NCBI RefSeq assembly: GCF_025465935.1
Contig: NZ_JANLNV010000010.1
Span: 1-64,000, forward strand
Direction: 5' to 3'
Source of the DNA: Pseudomonas sp. 7P_10.2_Bac1
Lineage (GTDB): Bacteria > Pseudomonadota > Gammaproteobacteria > Pseudomonadales > Pseudomonadaceae
DNA: 64,000 nt
The position numbers were made by a program, and so were the translations under genes. The notes beneath the pieces are model-generated. The model was given only the letters and a program-made list of their open reading frames with translations. It was not told the DNA's origin and searched no databases. This document shows, in pieces, positions 53,515-63,008 of this stretch. Positions within the stretch are counted from its first letter, which is position 1, and each line of letters opens with the position of its first letter.

Positions 53515-55059
53515 TTATTTCAAGCCCAGGCGCTTGGCCATTCGGCCCAGGTTTGCCCGGTCCAGACCCAGTTCACGAGCGGCGCTGGCCCAGTTGTGTT
53601 GATGGCGTTCAAGGCAGGCGCTGATCAATTGGCGTTGGTAGTTTTCTGTGGCCTGGCGCAAGTCGCCGATGATCGGCGGTAACGGTGCTTGCTCTGTCAC
53701 GACGGGACCGTCCTGGGGCGTCGGCAAGTCCAGGTCGGCAGCCGTCAGGGTCAGGATGCGCGGTCGGGTCTTGCAATTGCCCAAGGCCTTGAGGGTGCTG
53801 CGGCCTATCAAGTGTTCCAGTTCACGTACGTTGCCCGGCCAGGTGTAATGCAGCAGCGCGGCCTGGGCGTCGGGGCTCAGGCGCAAGCTGCCCAGGCCCA
53901 TGCGTGAGCGGTTTTGTTCGAGAAAGAAGCCGCTCAGCAGCAACACATCGCGCCCGCGATCGCGCAGGGCCGGGACGTTGAGTGGGTAGACGCTCAAGCG
54001 ATGATAGAAGTCGGCGCGATAGCGGCCGCTGCGCACTTCTTCAGCGAGGTCGCGGTTGGTCGCGGCAATCAGGCGCACATCCACCCGATGCTCCTGGTCC
54101 GAGCCCAGGCGCTGCAACTGCCCGCTTTGCAGCACGCGCAGCAGTTTGGCCTGGACCGTCAGTGACAACTCACCCACTTCGTCCAGAAACAACGTGCCGC
54201 CATTGGCCAGTTCAAACTTGCCACGGCGGTCGCTGGTGGCGCCGGTAAAGGCCCCCCGCACATGGCCGAACAGTTCGCTTTCGACCAGGGTGTCGGGCAA
54301 GGCCGCGCAGTTGAGGCTGATCATCGGCTTGTCGGCGCGCGGGGATGCAGCATGAATGGCCTGAGCGACCAGTTCCTTGCCAACCCCGGTTTCGCCGGTG
54401 ATCAGCACGGTCAGGTCGCTGTTGCCCACCAATGCAATCTCTTCGAGCAAGTGTTTAATGGCTTTGCTCTGGCCAATCAGCTCTTTGTTGGGCAATGAAT
54501 GGGCTTGGCGATACAGTTCGGCCTTTTGCTGTTCATCGGCGACACGCAAGGCCAAACGTTCAATGCGCTGGGCCACATTGACCGTGGCAGCCGCCAGACT
54601 GGCAAAAGCCTGCAAGGCATCCAGCTCAATAGGTTCAAAACGTTCAGGGGCCAGTGCATCAAGGGTCAGCAGGCCCCAGGGCCGCTCGTCGACGAACAGC
54701 GGGCAACCCATGCAGTCGTGTATCTCCAGGTGTTCAGCCAACCCGTCGACCAGCCCGTCGTACGGGTCGGGCAGTTCGCAGTCGCTGGGGAAGCGCGTGG
54801 GGCCGGGGCCGCGTAGCAGTATTTCAAAGCGCGGGTGCTCGCTGATTTTAAAGCGCCGGCCCAAGGTATCGAGGCTCAGACCGTCCACGGCCAGCGGCAC
54901 CAGCCATTCACCCTCGAGGCGCAACAGGGCGGCCGCATCGCAGGGAAGTACGGCGCGCATGGCTTGTAACAAGCGCCGATAACGTTCGCTTTCGGGCAGT
55001 TCGCGTGAAAGGTCCGCGACCAGCGGTAGCAGGGCAGTGAGGAGTTGTTTTGCAGTCAT
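53515..55059 (-). CDS. norR: Nitric-oxide-responsive sigma-54 activator NorR (FhpR in P. aeruginosa)
   Basis: 514 aa. GAF domain (about 20-165, NO-sensing non-heme iron in studied NorR), AAA+ domain with Walker A GETGVGKE (222-229), the sigma-54 contact loop GAFTGA (269-274), DEVGELS Walker B, and a C-terminal Fis-type helix-turn-helix (NWASAARELGLDRANLGRMA). Divergent from hmp, with 155 bp between them containing three NorR sites, one of which covers its own start codon. Together they form the aerobic nitric-oxide detoxification switch. Confidence 0.95.
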   Translation of the reverse strand: MTAKQLLTALLPLVADLSRELPESERYRRLLQAMRAVLPCDAAALLRLEGEWLVPLAVDGLSLDTLGRRFKISEHPRFEILLRGPGPTRFPSDCELPDPYDGLVDGLAEHLEIHDCMGCPLFVDERPWGLLTLDALAPERFEPIELDALQAFASLAAATVNVAQRIERLALRVADEQQKAELYRQAHSLPNKELIGQSKAIKHLLEEIALVGNSDLTVLITGETGVGKELVAQAIHAASPRADKPMISLNCAALPDTLVESELFGHVRGAFTGATSDRRGKFELANGGTLFLDEVGELSLTVQAKLLRVLQSGQLQRLGSDQEHRVDVRLIAATNRDLAEEVRSGRYRADFYHRLSVYPLNVPALRDRGRDVLLLSGFFLEQNRSRMGLGSLRLSPDAQAALLHYTWPGNVRELEHLIGRSTLKALGNCKTRPRILTLTAADLDLPTPQDGPVVTEQAPLPPIIGDLRQATENYQRQLISACLERHQHNWASAARELGLDRANLGRMAKRLGLK

Positions 55060-55065
55060 TTTGAC
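55055..55065. promoter_or_regulatory. NorR binding site 1 (over the norR start codon)
   Basis: GTCATTTTGAC fits the NorR consensus GT-N7-AC. It includes the norR ATG on the minus strand, implying autoregulation. Confidence 0.75.
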
Positions 55066-55073
55066 CTCGTGTA

Positions 55074-55084
55074 GTCGAAGTGAC
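55074..55084. promoter_or_regulatory. NorR binding site 2
   Basis: GTCGAAGTGAC fits GT-N7-AC, 19 bp from site 1. Confidence 0.8.
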
Positions 55085-55099
55085 TATAGATCAGATGCA

Positions 55100-55110
55100 G
55101 TCAATATGAC
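55100..55110. promoter_or_regulatory. NorR binding site 3
   Basis: GTCAATATGAC fits GT-N7-AC, 26 bp from site 2, and about 50 bp upstream of the sigma-54 element. Confidence 0.8.
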
Positions 55111-55151
55111 TATTTGGTTTTTAACTTGCTGAATTTAAAAGGTTTTATTGT

Positions 55152-55167
55152 TGGCACGGAAACTGAT
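55152..55167 (+). promoter_or_regulatory. Candidate sigma-54 promoter of hmp
   Basis: TGGCACG (-24) is a full match. The -12 element reads CTGAT where TTGCT is expected, with the correct 12-bp GG-to-GA distance. The predicted start lies about 40 bp before the hmp ATG. Confidence 0.6.
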
Positions 55168-55214
55168 GGTAAAGAGCTAATTAGCTTTTCTCTATGTGCT
55201 CAGGAGTCAACCTT

Positions 55215-56387
55215 ATGCTTACTGCTCAAGATCGCGCCATCGTTAAATCCACTGTGCCACTGCTCGAAAGTGGTGGTGAGGCGTTGATGACGCATTTCTA
55301 CCAGATGATGCTCACCGAGTACCCGCAGGTGCGCCCACTGTTCAATCAGGCCAACCAGGCCAGCGGCGCTCAGCCTCGGGCATTGGCTAATGGCGTACTC
55401 ATGTATGCCCGTCACATTGACCAACTGGACCAGTTGGGTGACCTGGTCGCGCGCATTATCAACAAGCACGTTGCGCTGCAAATCCTGCCGGAGCACTACC
55501 CGATTGTCGGCAGTTGCTTGCTGCGTGCCATCGAGGAAGTGCTGGGCAGCGACATTGCGACCCCGCAAGTGTTGGCGGCCTGGGGCGCAGCCTATAACCA
55601 ACTGGCGGATATTCTGATCGGCGCTGAAGCGGCCATCTACGACGAAAAGGCCGCCGCACCGGGTGGATGGCGCGGTGCCCGTGCCTTCAAATTGGCGGCC
55701 AAAATTGAAGAGAGCGCCGAAATTACCTCGTTCTACTTCCGCCCAGTCGACCAGCAGCCGATCCTTGAGTTTGAACCCGGCCAGTACATCGGCCTCAAGC
55801 TCAACATCGATGGCGAAGAAGTGCGTCGGAACTATTCGTTGTCGGCGCTGGCACAAGTGGGCCGCTACCGCATAAGCGTCAAGCGCGAAGCGGGCGGGGT
55901 GGTGTCCAACTTCCTGCATGACCGTCTGCAAGTGGGTGACATCGTGGACCTGTTCCCGCCTGCGGGTGAGTTCACCCTGACCCCAAGTGACAAACCGCTG
56001 GTCTTGATCAGTGGCGGGGTGGGCATCACGCCAACGCTGTCGATGCTGGAGGCCGCGCTGGCCACTCAGCGCCCGATTCGTTTTATCCACTGTGCACGAA
56101 ATGCCCGGGCGCATGCTTTCCGTGGCTGGATCGAGGAACTGGCTGCGCAGCATCCTCAGTTGCAGCGTTTCTATTGCTATGAAGAGGCGGATCCGTTGGC
56201 TGACCATGTAGGGCTGCTGACGGAGGAAGTCTTGGGTGGCTGGTTAGGGCAGGAGCGCGATGTCGATGCGTATTTTCTGGGGCCTATAGGCTTTATGGGC
56301 GCCGTTAAGCGTCAGCTCAAAGCTTTGGGCGTACCTGAGCAGCAAAGTCGCTATGAGTTCTTCGGGCCGGCTGCGGCGCTGGAGTAA
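55215..56387 (+). CDS. hmp: Flavohemoprotein, nitric oxide dioxygenase
   Basis: 390 aa from ATG 55215 (CAGGAG upstream). Globin domain (1-140; proximal His in IINKHVALQILPEHY), FAD domain with RRNYSLSA, and NAD domain with SGGVGITPTLSML. It oxidises NO to nitrate using O2 and NADH in the cytoplasm. Called fhp in P. aeruginosa, where it also lies divergent from its NorR-type activator. The 254-bp stretch after it holds a GGGTTAC/GTAACCC hairpin near 56453 without a T-run. Confidence 0.96.
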   Translation: MLTAQDRAIVKSTVPLLESGGEALMTHFYQMMLTEYPQVRPLFNQANQASGAQPRALANGVLMYARHIDQLDQLGDLVARIINKHVALQILPEHYPIVGSCLLRAIEEVLGSDIATPQVLAAWGAAYNQLADILIGAEAAIYDEKAAAPGGWRGARAFKLAAKIEESAEITSFYFRPVDQQPILEFEPGQYIGLKLNIDGEEVRRNYSLSALAQVGRYRISVKREAGGVVSNFLHDRLQVGDIVDLFPPAGEFTLTPSDKPLVLISGGVGITPTLSMLEAALATQRPIRFIHCARNARAHAFRGWIEELAAQHPQLQRFYCYEEADPLADHVGLLTEEVLGGWLGQERDVDAYFLGPIGFMGAVKRQLKALGVPEQQSRYEFFGPAAALE

Positions 56388-56641
56388 GCGGCGGGGTTGA
56401 ATACGTCGTTGTCGCGATAAAGAGGGGTGCGCAGGGCCTTGAGATAAGGGGTTACTGTGTAACCCTACGCAGCCTTCGCCGGCGACTACGGGTTTATGTG
56501 CGACGAGTTAATCATCTATTAATCCTTCTGCGACACCTTGCCTGCACAGTTCTCCTACATTCAGGTCGATGTTCTGGGTGTAAACTGCGCGCCTTAGTGG
56601 CTGCGGCTTAACTCCAAAATAACCTGGCAAAGGGAAGCAGG

Positions 56642-57151
56642 ATGACGGATGAAATGATACGACTGAGCCGCGAGAAGCGTTTTTTGGTCTTGCTCGGGGT
56701 TATCTGTCTGGCGCTGATTGGTGGCGCTTTGTACATGCAGATTGTGCTCGGCGAGGCACCGTGCCCGCTGTGCATCTTGCAACGCTATGCGTTGCTGCTG
56801 ATCGCAATTTTTGCCTTTATAGGGGCAGCGATGCCAACCCGGCGCAGCCTCACGATCTTTGAGGTGCTGGTGGTGCTCAGTGCGATTGGCGGTGTGATCG
56901 CGGCGGGGCGTCACGTCTTTATCCTGGCCCACCCAGCCGTGAGCTGCGGAATAGACGTGCTGCAACCGATTGTCGACGGCTTGCCGCTGGCCACGGTGTT
57001 CCCGCTGGGCTTTCAGGTCGAGGGCTTCTGCTCGACGCCTTATCCGCCGGTGTTCGGCCTGTCGCTGGCGCAATGGGCGCTGGTGGCGTTTGTGCTGACC
57101 AGCGTGCTGGTACCGCTGGGTATTTACCGGAACCGCAAAAAACACAGCTAA
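56642..57151 (+). CDS. dsbB: Disulfide bond formation protein DsbB
   Basis: 169 aa with four membrane helices. The first periplasmic redox pair is in EAPCPLCILQRYA (CPLC); a second pair of cysteines lies in the next periplasmic loop (VSCGIDVLQP and VEGFCSTPYPP). It reoxidises DsbA and passes electrons to quinone. Followed by a terminator. Confidence 0.94.
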   Translation: MTDEMIRLSREKRFLVLLGVICLALIGGALYMQIVLGEAPCPLCILQRYALLLIAIFAFIGAAMPTRRSLTIFEVLVVLSAIGGVIAAGRHVFILAHPAVSCGIDVLQPIVDGLPLATVFPLGFQVEGFCSTPYPPVFGLSLAQWALVAFVLTSVLVPLGIYRNRKKHS

Positions 57152-57172
57152 ACCGCCAAGTTTGGCTTGAGC

Positions 57173-57210
57173 CGCCCCGCACTTTTCCTGAAAATGCGGG
57201 GCGTTTTTTT
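57173..57210 (+). terminator. Intrinsic terminator after dsbB
   Basis: CGCCCCGCA / TGCGGGGCG stem with a 13-base loop and seven T residues. Confidence 0.9.
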
Positions 57211-57953
57211 GTCCGCGCAAAAATGTCAACAGGATGTGAATCGACCCACTAAAGTGATAGCTGACTTGTGCGACATATTGTCACGGCAAAAGTGTCGCAG
57301 AGGGCGATTTCTGTAGGACAGGTGAGTACGAATTACGTTCAGAGCGATTTAGCCGACGAACGTATTTTTTGCGGATCAGATGATTGAAATGACCCGTCGA
57401 CGTCTCCATGGGAATCGGCTGTAAGCCTCTTTGCTTGGGCGTTTGGGGCAATTGGTCAGCCCACGTTGTGCGCCAAAAAGGGGCATATCAGTAGCGGGCT
57501 TTTGACGTGCTACAGGCACTTTAGTGAGGCATATGTGACCGCAATGGGTAACAATAGTGAGGCATTGTTACTGGAGCCGAGAAGAATTATTTCTGGATGA
57601 GACATGGTTTGTAGAGAGCTTCCTAACTACAATCGCCTGCACTGAACGTCCAGCCTGCTCGCCTTCGAGCCCAAGCGGGTAGTCGGAGGTCGTCTGGGCA
57701 GTTCACAACAGGCGTCACATGCGACTCCCAGGTACTGGCAACCCTTCTAAGTTCCGCCACAAATGGAATTGTCTGTAGTAAGGCGATTGACCACGTATCG
57801 AATAAGAAATCACTGCTAACCCGGGATTGCGTATTCACCTGAAGGTGATGAGCAGGCATTTATTCAAGCCCGGAAAAGAGCCAACCCTTGGTAGGGTGAA
57901 GTGTTGGCGAAAAAAACCAACTGCATTGTGCAAGCTGTTTTAGAGGTCGTGAG
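57211..57953. other. 743-bp gene-poor leader upstream of cyoABCDE
   Basis: No gene with convincing evidence. Visible structure: an inverted pair TGCGACA / TGTCGCA near 57269-57299, a GTGAGGCATTGTTA-type direct repeat (GTGAGGCAT at about 57524 and again at about 57559), and an A-rich stretch just before cyoA. A 78-codon minus-strand frame at 57623-57859 lacks a ribosome site and is not assigned. The cyo promoter must lie here, probably with regulatory sites, but I cannot pin it down. Confidence 0.5.
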
Positions 57954-58892
57954 ATGACTAAAAAAAGGTACCCCAGACTCCTTGGCTTATTGCCACTTTT
58001 CGGCACGTTGCTGCTGGGAGGCTGCAATATGACACTGCTTGATCCGGTGGGGCAGGTAGGGATCGAAGAGCGGAATCTGATCATCACTGCAACATTGCTG
58101 ATGCTCCTGGTCGTGGTCCCGGTCATCTTGATGACCCTGATCTTCGCGTGGAAGTATCGCGCGTCGAACAAAAACGCCACCTACGCTCCAAAATGGTCGC
58201 ACTCCACCAAGATCGAAGTTGTGATCTGGACTGTGCCAATTCTCATCATCATCGCCCTGGGCGTGATTACCTATAAGTCGACCCACGCGCTGGACCCTTA
58301 TCGTCCGCTCGAGTCCGACGTCAAGCCGGTCACTATTCAAGTGGTGGCACTGGACTGGAAATGGGTGTTCATCTATCCAGAGCAAGGTATCGCTACCGTT
58401 AACAAGATCGTGTTCCCAGCCAACACGCCTATTAACTTCCGCATTACCTCTGACTCTGTGATGAACTCGTTCTTCATTCCAGGTCTGGGTGGTCAGATCT
58501 ACGCCATGGCGGGTATGACGACTCAGCTGCATTTGATTGCCAACAAAAACGCAGAGATGGACGGCATTTCGGCCAACTACAGCGGCGCTGGCTTCACTGG
58601 CATGAAATTCAAGGCGATCGCGACCTCCGAGGCTGATTTCAACGCCTGGGTAGATGAAGTCAAAGCGTCACCTAAACAGCTTGATAACGCTGAATACGCT
58701 GCGTTGGAGAAGCCGAGCGAAAACAACCCTGTTGAACTCTATTCTTCTGTCACACCAAACCTGTTCCAGCTCATCATCGACAAGTACGAAGGCATGAACC
58801 CGGGCAAGTTTGTGAAGCACGAGAAGAAAGAAGAGTCCGGGACCCAAAGCTTGGACAACACCTCGAATTCAGCTGCCGGGGCAGAGGAGTAA
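57954..58892 (+). CDS. cyoA: Cytochrome bo3 ubiquinol oxidase subunit II
   Basis: 312 aa. Lipoprotein signal ending LLLGGCNM (lipobox LGGC), two membrane helices (about 38-62 and 80-105) and a periplasmic cupredoxin-like domain ([20 protein letters not shown]) that lacks the CuA ligands, as expected for a quinol rather than cytochrome c oxidase. Starts the cyoABCDE operon with GAGG upstream. Confidence 0.97.
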   Translation: MTKKRYPRLLGLLPLFGTLLLGGCNMTLLDPVGQVGIEERNLIITATLLMLLVVVPVILMTLIFAWKYRASNKNATYAPKWSHSTKIEVVIWTVPILIIIALGVITYKSTHALDPYRPLESDVKPVTIQVVALDWKWVFIYPEQGIATVNKIVFPANTPINFRITSDSVMNSFFIPGLGGQIYAMAGMTTQLHLIANKNAEMDGISANYSGAGFTGMKFKAIATSEADFNAWVDEVKASPKQLDNAEYAALEKPSENNPVELYSSVTPNLFQLIIDKYEGMNPGKFVKHEKKEESGTQSLDNTSNSAAGAEE

Positions 58893-58895
58893 ACG

Positions 58896-60920
58896 ATGTT
58901 TGGTAAATTAAGTCTGGACGCCATACCGTTCCACGAGCCGATAGTGATGGTTACCGTCGCTATGATTCTGCTCGGCGGGTTGGCGCTCGTAGCTGCAATC
59001 ACGTATTTCAAGAAGTGGAACTACTTGTGGACCGAATGGCTGACGTCAGTCGACCACAAGAAAATCGGCGTGATGTACATCATCGTTGCCATGGTCATGC
59101 TGCTGCGTGGCTTTGCTGACGCCGTGATGATGCGTACCCAGTTGGCCATGGCCACCGAGGGTTCGCCTGGCTACCTGCCACCTGAACACTATGACCAGAT
59201 CTTCACCGCTCACGGTGTGATCATGATCATCTTCATGGCGATGCCATTCTTCACCGGCCTGATGAACCTTGCAGTGCCGCTGCAGATCGGCGCGCGTGAC
59301 GTTGCCTATCCGTTCCTGAACTCCCTCAGCTTCTGGCTGCTGGTGTCCGGCGTGGTACTGGTTAACGTATCGCTGGGCGTCGGCGAGTTCGCCAAAACCG
59401 GTTGGGTTGCGTATCCGCCGCTGTCGGGCTTGCAATACAGTCCTGGCGTGGGTGTGGACTACTACATCTGGGCGCTACAGTTATCAGGGCTAGGTACGAC
59501 GTTAACCGGGGTCAACTTCCTGGCAACCGTGCTGAAAATGCGTGCTCCAGGCATGAAACTGATGGACATGCCTATCTTCACCTGGACCTGCACCTGGGCA
59601 AACGTCCTGATCGTGGCTTCGTTCCCGATCCTGACCGCTACCCTGGCACTGCTGACGCTTGACCGTTACCTGGATTTCCACATTTTCACCAACGAACTTG
59701 GTGGCAATCCAATGATGTACGTGAACCTGTTCTGGGCGTGGGGTCACCCTGAGGTGTACATCCTCATCCTGCCAGCGTTCGGTATCTTCTCTGAAGTGGT
59801 CTCCACCTTCACGGGCAAACGCCTGTTCGGTCACCACTCGATGGTCTACGCCTCTGGCGCGATCTCGGTACTGGGCTTCATGGTTTGGCTGCACCACTTC
59901 TTCACCATGGGTTCGGGTGCAAGCGTTAACGCCTTCTTCGGTCTGGCGACGATGCTGATCTCCATCCCGACGGGTGTGAAGCTATTTAACTGGCTATTCA
60001 CCATCTACCGTGGTCGTCTGCAATTCACCAGCCAGATCATGTGGACTCTGGGCTTCATGGTGACTTTCGCCATCGGTGGTATGACCGGCGTACTGCTGGC
60101 CATTCCGGGTGCTGACTTCGTTCTGCACAACAGCCTGTTCGTAATTGCTCACTTCCACAACGTAATCATCGGTGGTGCTGTATTCGGTTACATCGCTGGT
60201 TTCGCGTTCTACTTCCCTAAAGCGTTCGGCTTCAAACTGAACGAGAAGTGGGGCAAAGCTGCATTCTGGTTCTGGATCATCGGCTTCTTCATCGCTTTCA
60301 TGCCGCTCTACGCACTGGGCTTCATGGGCATGACTCGTCGTCTGAACGCCACGACCAACCCTGAGTGGGTGCCTTACCTGTACGTTGCTGCTGTAGGTGC
60401 TGCTCTGATTGCTGTGGGTATCGCTTGCCAGTTGATCCAGCTGTTCGTGTCGGTTCGTGACCGTAACAAGCCAGAAAACCGTTGCGACTTCGGTGACCCG
60501 TGGAATGGCCACACCCTGGAATGGTCGACTTCGTCGCCACCTCCGTTCTACAACTTCGCTGTTGTGCCAACCGTTCACGGTATTGACGCATTCACCGAAG
60601 CCAAAGAAGACGGTACTGCTTACAAGGCTCCGGCCAAGTACGCGCCGATCCACATGCCTAACAACACCGCTACCGGTGTGGTCATGGGTGCACTGCTGAC
60701 CGTGTTCGGTTTCGCAATGATCTGGCACATCTGGTGGCTGGCTATCGCGAGCCTGGTGGGTACCGTTGTGTACTTCGTTATCCACGCTGCACGTGATGAC
60801 CAAGGCTACATGGTGCCGGTGGAAACCATCGAGCGCATCGAAGCCGAGCAGCACAAGCGTCTGTTGGCCGCCAAAGCAATTCCGGCCGACCGTGTTGAAA
60901 CCAAGTTGGGACAGGCATAA
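58896..60920 (+). CDS. cyoB: Cytochrome bo3 ubiquinol oxidase subunit I
   Basis: 674 aa with 15 membrane helices. Heme-copper oxidase signatures: [17 protein letters not shown] (CuB His and Tyr crosslink region), the low-spin heme His in ITAHGVIM-like [13 protein letters not shown], and [12 protein letters not shown] (the heme His pair). It reduces O2 to water and pumps protons. 3 bp after cyoA. Confidence 0.98.
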   Translation: MFGKLSLDAIPFHEPIVMVTVAMILLGGLALVAAITYFKKWNYLWTEWLTSVDHKKIGVMYIIVAMVMLLRGFADAVMMRTQLAMATEGSPGYLPPEHYDQIFTAHGVIMIIFMAMPFFTGLMNLAVPLQIGARDVAYPFLNSLSFWLLVSGVVLVNVSLGVGEFAKTGWVAYPPLSGLQYSPGVGVDYYIWALQLSGLGTTLTGVNFLATVLKMRAPGMKLMDMPIFTWTCTWANVLIVASFPILTATLALLTLDRYLDFHIFTNELGGNPMMYVNLFWAWGHPEVYILILPAFGIFSEVVSTFTGKRLFGHHSMVYASGAISVLGFMVWLHHFFTMGSGASVNAFFGLATMLISIPTGVKLFNWLFTIYRGRLQFTSQIMWTLGFMVTFAIGGMTGVLLAIPGADFVLHNSLFVIAHFHNVIIGGAVFGYIAGFAFYFPKAFGFKLNEKWGKAAFWFWIIGFFIAFMPLYALGFMGMTRRLNATTNPEWVPYLYVAAVGAALIAVGIACQLIQLFVSVRDRNKPENRCDFGDPWNGHTLEWSTSSPPPFYNFAVVPTVHGIDAFTEAKEDGTAYKAPAKYAPIHMPNNTATGVVMGALLTVFGFAMIWHIWWLAIASLVGTVVYFVIHAARDDQGYMVPVETIERIEAEQHKRLLAAKAIPADRVETKLGQA

Positions 60921-60923
60921 ACC

Positions 60924-61544
60924 ATGTCGAACATAGCGACCAATGCTGGACACGCCCATGATCATGGGCACGATGACCACCATCACGACGCGGGCGAGAC
61001 TACCGTATTCGGTTTCTGGCTCTACCTGATGACCGACTGCATCATCTTTGCATCGCTCTTCGCGGTATACGCAGTACTGGTGGGTAACGTAGCGGGTGGC
61101 CCGTCGGGCCACGACATTTTCGAACTGCCATACGTGCTGGGTGAAACCGCACTGCTGCTGTTCAGTTCGATCACGTATGGCTTTGCCATGCTCGCGTTCT
61201 ACAAAGGCAACAAAGGCGGCGTGCTGGGCTGGCTGGCCATTACCTTCCTGCTGGGTGCCGGCTTTATCGGCATGGAAATCAACGAGTTCCACCTGTTGAT
61301 CTCCGAAGGTTACGGTCCACACCGTAGCGGCTTCCTGTCGGCCTTCTTCACCCTGGTCGGTACCCACGGTCTGCACGTGACCTGCGGTCTGATCTGGATG
61401 GCGATCATGATGTATCAGGTCAACCAACACGGCCTGACTTCGACCAACAAGACGCGTCTGAGCTGCCTGAGCCTGTTCTGGCACTTCCTGGACGTGGTGT
61501 GGATCTGCGTATTCACCGTTGTTTACCTGATGGGGACTCTGTAA
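60924..61544 (+). CDS. cyoC: Cytochrome bo3 ubiquinol oxidase subunit III
   Basis: 206 aa, five membrane helices after a His/Asp-rich cytoplasmic N-terminus ([16 protein letters not shown]). Contains the subunit III segment [20 protein letters not shown] and ends [11 protein letters not shown]. Assembly and stability of the oxidase. Confidence 0.97.
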   Translation: MSNIATNAGHAHDHGHDDHHHDAGETTVFGFWLYLMTDCIIFASLFAVYAVLVGNVAGGPSGHDIFELPYVLGETALLLFSSITYGFAMLAFYKGNKGGVLGWLAITFLLGAGFIGMEINEFHLLISEGYGPHRSGFLSAFFTLVGTHGLHVTCGLIWMAIMMYQVNQHGLTSTNKTRLSCLSLFWHFLDVVWICVFTVVYLMGTL

Positions 61545-61871
61545 ATGGCTAACGCACATTCTGACGGCGCGAACCACGGCAGCGTGAAGTCCTACGCAAC
61601 TGGCTTCATCTTGTCGGTGATCCTGACCGCAATTCCGTTCTGGCTGGTGATGAACCCGATCCTGGCCAAATCGACCACGCTGGCGATCGTTCTGTTGACC
61701 GCAGTGATCCAGGTTGTTGTTCACCTGGTGTACTTCCTGCACATGGACCGTTCCCCAGAGCAACGCAACAGCGTTGCAGCGCTGATCTTCTCGGCGCTGG
61801 TTATTGTTCTGCTGGTGGGCTTGTCCCTGTGGATTATGTTCAGCATCCACGCTGAAATGATGGCGAAGTGA
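61545..61871 (+). CDS. cyoD: Cytochrome bo3 ubiquinol oxidase subunit IV
   Basis: 108 aa with three membrane helices ([60 protein letters not shown]). Starts one base after cyoC. Structural subunit aiding CuB assembly. Confidence 0.96.
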   Translation: MANAHSDGANHGSVKSYATGFILSVILTAIPFWLVMNPILAKSTTLAIVLLTAVIQVVVHLVYFLHMDRSPEQRNSVAALIFSALVIVLLVGLSLWIMFSIHAEMMAK

Positions 61872-61881
61872 GGTAAACCCG

Positions 61882-62769
61882 ATGTCCTTTAAGCACTTTA
61901 TCCAAATCACCAAACCGGGGATCATTTTCGGTAACGTGCTTTCTGTGGCAGGCGGGTTCTTCCTGGCCTCGAAGGGGCATTTTGATCTTGCCCTGTTCCT
62001 GGCTGCGGTGATTGGCACCTCCTTGGTGGTGGCGTCCGGTTGTGTGTTTAACAACTGCATCGACCGCGACATCGACATCAAGATGGACCGCACCAAGAAC
62101 CGCGTACTGGTTCAAGGCCTGATCTCCCCCAAGGTGGCGTTGGTTTACGCCACCTTGCTGGGGGTTGCAGGGCTTGTGCTGCTGTATCGCGTAGCCAACC
62201 CGCTGGCGGCTTTGTTCGCGGCGATTGGCTTCGTGATCTACGTTGGTTTGTACAGCCTGTACTTTAAGCGCAAGTCGGTTCACGGCACGCTTATCGGCAG
62301 TCTGTCGGGTGCAATGCCGCCGGTCATTGGCTACGTCGCCGTGAGCAATCACTTCGACATGGCCGCACTGACCTTGCTGGTGATGTTCAGCTTGTGGCAG
62401 ATGCCGCATTCCTACGCTATCGCGATCTTCCGCTTCAACGATTACCTGGCTGCATCGATTCCGGTGTTGCCAGTGAAGCGCGGGATCAAAGTGGCCAAGA
62501 AGCACATCCTGCTCTACATCCTCGCGTTCCTGATCGCGACCCTGATGCTCACTCTCGGCGGTTACGCCGGTATGAGCTACATGGCCGTGGCCGCCGCGAT
62601 GGGCATGTACTGGCTGTACATGGCGTGGACCGGCTACAGAGCCGTCGACGACAAGGTGTGGGCACGCAAGCTGTTCGTGTTCTCGATCTTCACCATCACC
62701 GCCCTGAGCGTCATGATGTCCCTGGACTTTAAAGTGCCGACTGAGTTGCTACTGACTTACGCGCACTAA
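61882..62769 (+). CDS. cyoE: Protoheme IX farnesyltransferase (heme O synthase)
   Basis: 295 aa, about nine helices, UbiA-type prenyltransferase with the metal-binding motif [18 protein letters not shown] near residues 54-71. It makes heme O for subunit I. Last gene of the operon, followed by a terminator. Confidence 0.97.
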   Translation: MSFKHFIQITKPGIIFGNVLSVAGGFFLASKGHFDLALFLAAVIGTSLVVASGCVFNNCIDRDIDIKMDRTKNRVLVQGLISPKVALVYATLLGVAGLVLLYRVANPLAALFAAIGFVIYVGLYSLYFKRKSVHGTLIGSLSGAMPPVIGYVAVSNHFDMAALTLLVMFSLWQMPHSYAIAIFRFNDYLAASIPVLPVKRGIKVAKKHILLYILAFLIATLMLTLGGYAGMSYMAVAAAMGMYWLYMAWTGYRAVDDKVWARKLFVFSIFTITALSVMMSLDFKVPTELLLTYAH

Positions 62770-62783
62770 GACCTCCAGACCTG

Positions 62784-62821
62784 AAAAACCCCGCCTTCGA
62801 AAGAAGTGCGGGTTTTTTTTA
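62784..62821 (+). terminator. Intrinsic terminator of cyoABCDE
   Basis: AAAAACCCCGC / GCGGGTTTTT stem followed by further T residues. Confidence 0.9.
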
Positions 62822-63008
62822 TGGCTGCTGAAAACCTGCCTGTATTGCCGCAGGTTTAAACGAACCCAACACTCGGAAAGCTACGCAGCCTACAAGCCAA
62901 ACGGAGCTTCTTTACCGAGTGATTCTGCACCTCCTCGGCATACTGGCTGGGCGACGGTTGCTGGCGAAATGGCAGTCATCGAACAGCATCCTAAACTCGA
63001 GTGCCGAC

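Noticed and set aside
57623..57859. 78-codon minus-strand frame in the cyo leader
   Set aside because: No ribosome binding site and no recognisable domain; left as unassigned leader sequence.
59994..62096. 700-codon open frame on the minus strand opposite cyoB-cyoE
   Set aside because: Antisense shadow of the cyo operon, with His/Gln/Val-rich nonsense composition and no family resemblance.
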